In this document: positions 6,075 through 6,241 of the stretch, piece by piece
Numbering within the stretch: the stretch's first letter is position 1
How the letters are laid out: every line of letters begins with the position of its first letter
Source: Nocardioides sp.
Lineage (GTDB): Bacteria > Actinomycetota > Actinomycetes > Propionibacteriales > Nocardioidaceae
Direction of reading: 5' to 3'
Assembly (NCBI GenBank): GCA_031177735.1
Contig: JAPSKJ010000135.1
Span: 1 to 6,241 of the forward strand
DNA length: 6,241 bases
Made by a program: the position numbers and the translations under genes
Notes under the pieces: model-generated
The model's database searches: none
What the model was told of the DNA's origin: nothing
The model's input: only the letters and a program-made list of their open reading frames with translations

Positions 6075-6241
6075 CCGGAGCCGCGCTTCCTCACCCTCGC
6101 CGACGTGGCGGAGACGCTCAACACCTCCAGCGCCCAGGTCTACGCCCTGGTCCGCCGGGGCGAGCTGCCCGCCATCAAGATCGGCGGCCGGGGCCAGTGG
6201 CGGGTCGAGCGGGTGAAGCTGGAGGAGTACATCCAGCAGGC
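6072..6241 (+). CDS. Excisionase-type (HTH_17) helix-turn-helix DNA-binding protein, 5' portion
   Basis: The first 56 codons are visible; the gene runs off the right edge. The translation MPEPRFLTLADVAETLNTSSAQVYALVRRGELPAIKI... followed by GQWRVERVKLEEYIQQ is a winged-helix MerR/excisionase-type domain of the kind called HTH_17. Its parts are helix 1 (LADVAETLN), recognition helix (SSAQVYALVRRGEL), a beta wing (AIKIGGRGQWRV) and a final helix (LEEYI). These small proteins are relatives of BldC and phage Xis. With no integrase or attachment site in view, a chromosomal regulator is more likely than a phage excisionase. ATG 6072 puts the domain at the expected distance from the N-terminus; ATG 6064 is out of frame. 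It is divergent from the SAF/CpaE pair and may regulate it, which is inference from position only. Confidence 0.88.
   Translation, partial: MPEPRFLTLADVAETLNTSSAQVYALVRRGELPAIKIGGRGQWRVERVKLEEYIQQ

Noticed and set aside
6072..6241. Phage or integrative-element excisionase
   Set aside because: The domain type fits, but there is no integrase, attachment site, repeat or composition change in view. Chromosomal regulators of this fold are common in actinomycetes.

Overview
This window is from a very GC-rich, densely packed bacterial chromosome. The families present (DUF2505, DUF6912, a WS/DGAT acyltransferase, a cupredoxin-like lipoprotein beside a polytopic membrane protein, SAF/CpaE-type pilus proteins and a short excisionase-type HTH protein) point to an actinomycete. 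A relative of Nocardioides is my best guess, inferred from protein resemblance and not from a search. I see no transposase, integrase, tRNA, rRNA or CRISPR array. Base composition is even, so this looks like a resident chromosomal region. Eight protein genes cover almost everything, and the two gene-free gaps are each shorter than 150 bases.

Left part (1-2123). The 3' end of a DUF2505 gene reads rightward and converges, with an 11-base overlap of 3' ends, on a leftward two-gene unit. That unit is a WS/DGAT-type O-acyltransferase followed by a DUF6912 protein, joined by a GTGA stop/start overlap. From memory, acyltransferase and DUF6912 genes of this kind lie near secA in many actinomycetes, so this may be part of that neighbourhood.

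Middle part (2124-4033). A 141-base divergent region holds two inverted repeats with identical 8-base spacers. From it a rightward pair is read: a cupredoxin-like lipoprotein and, two bases after its stop, a ten-helix membrane protein that starts at TTG. The lipoprotein has only three histidines, all in the positions expected for a metal site. The membrane model places four more histidines at the outer face. This pair is the best candidate here for an incompletely described system, possibly handling copper or electrons on the outer side of the membrane.

Right part (3996-6241). A leftward pair encodes a membrane-anchored SAF-domain (CpaB/RcpC-like) protein and a CpaE/TadZ-like ATPase relative whose P-loop has lost both lysines. 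The pair ends in a 38-base tail-to-tail overlap with the membrane gene, so no TadA motor or TadB/TadC platform gene follows. Divergent from it, the first 56 codons of a small excisionase-type HTH protein run off the right edge, with a 12-base palindrome across its start codon.
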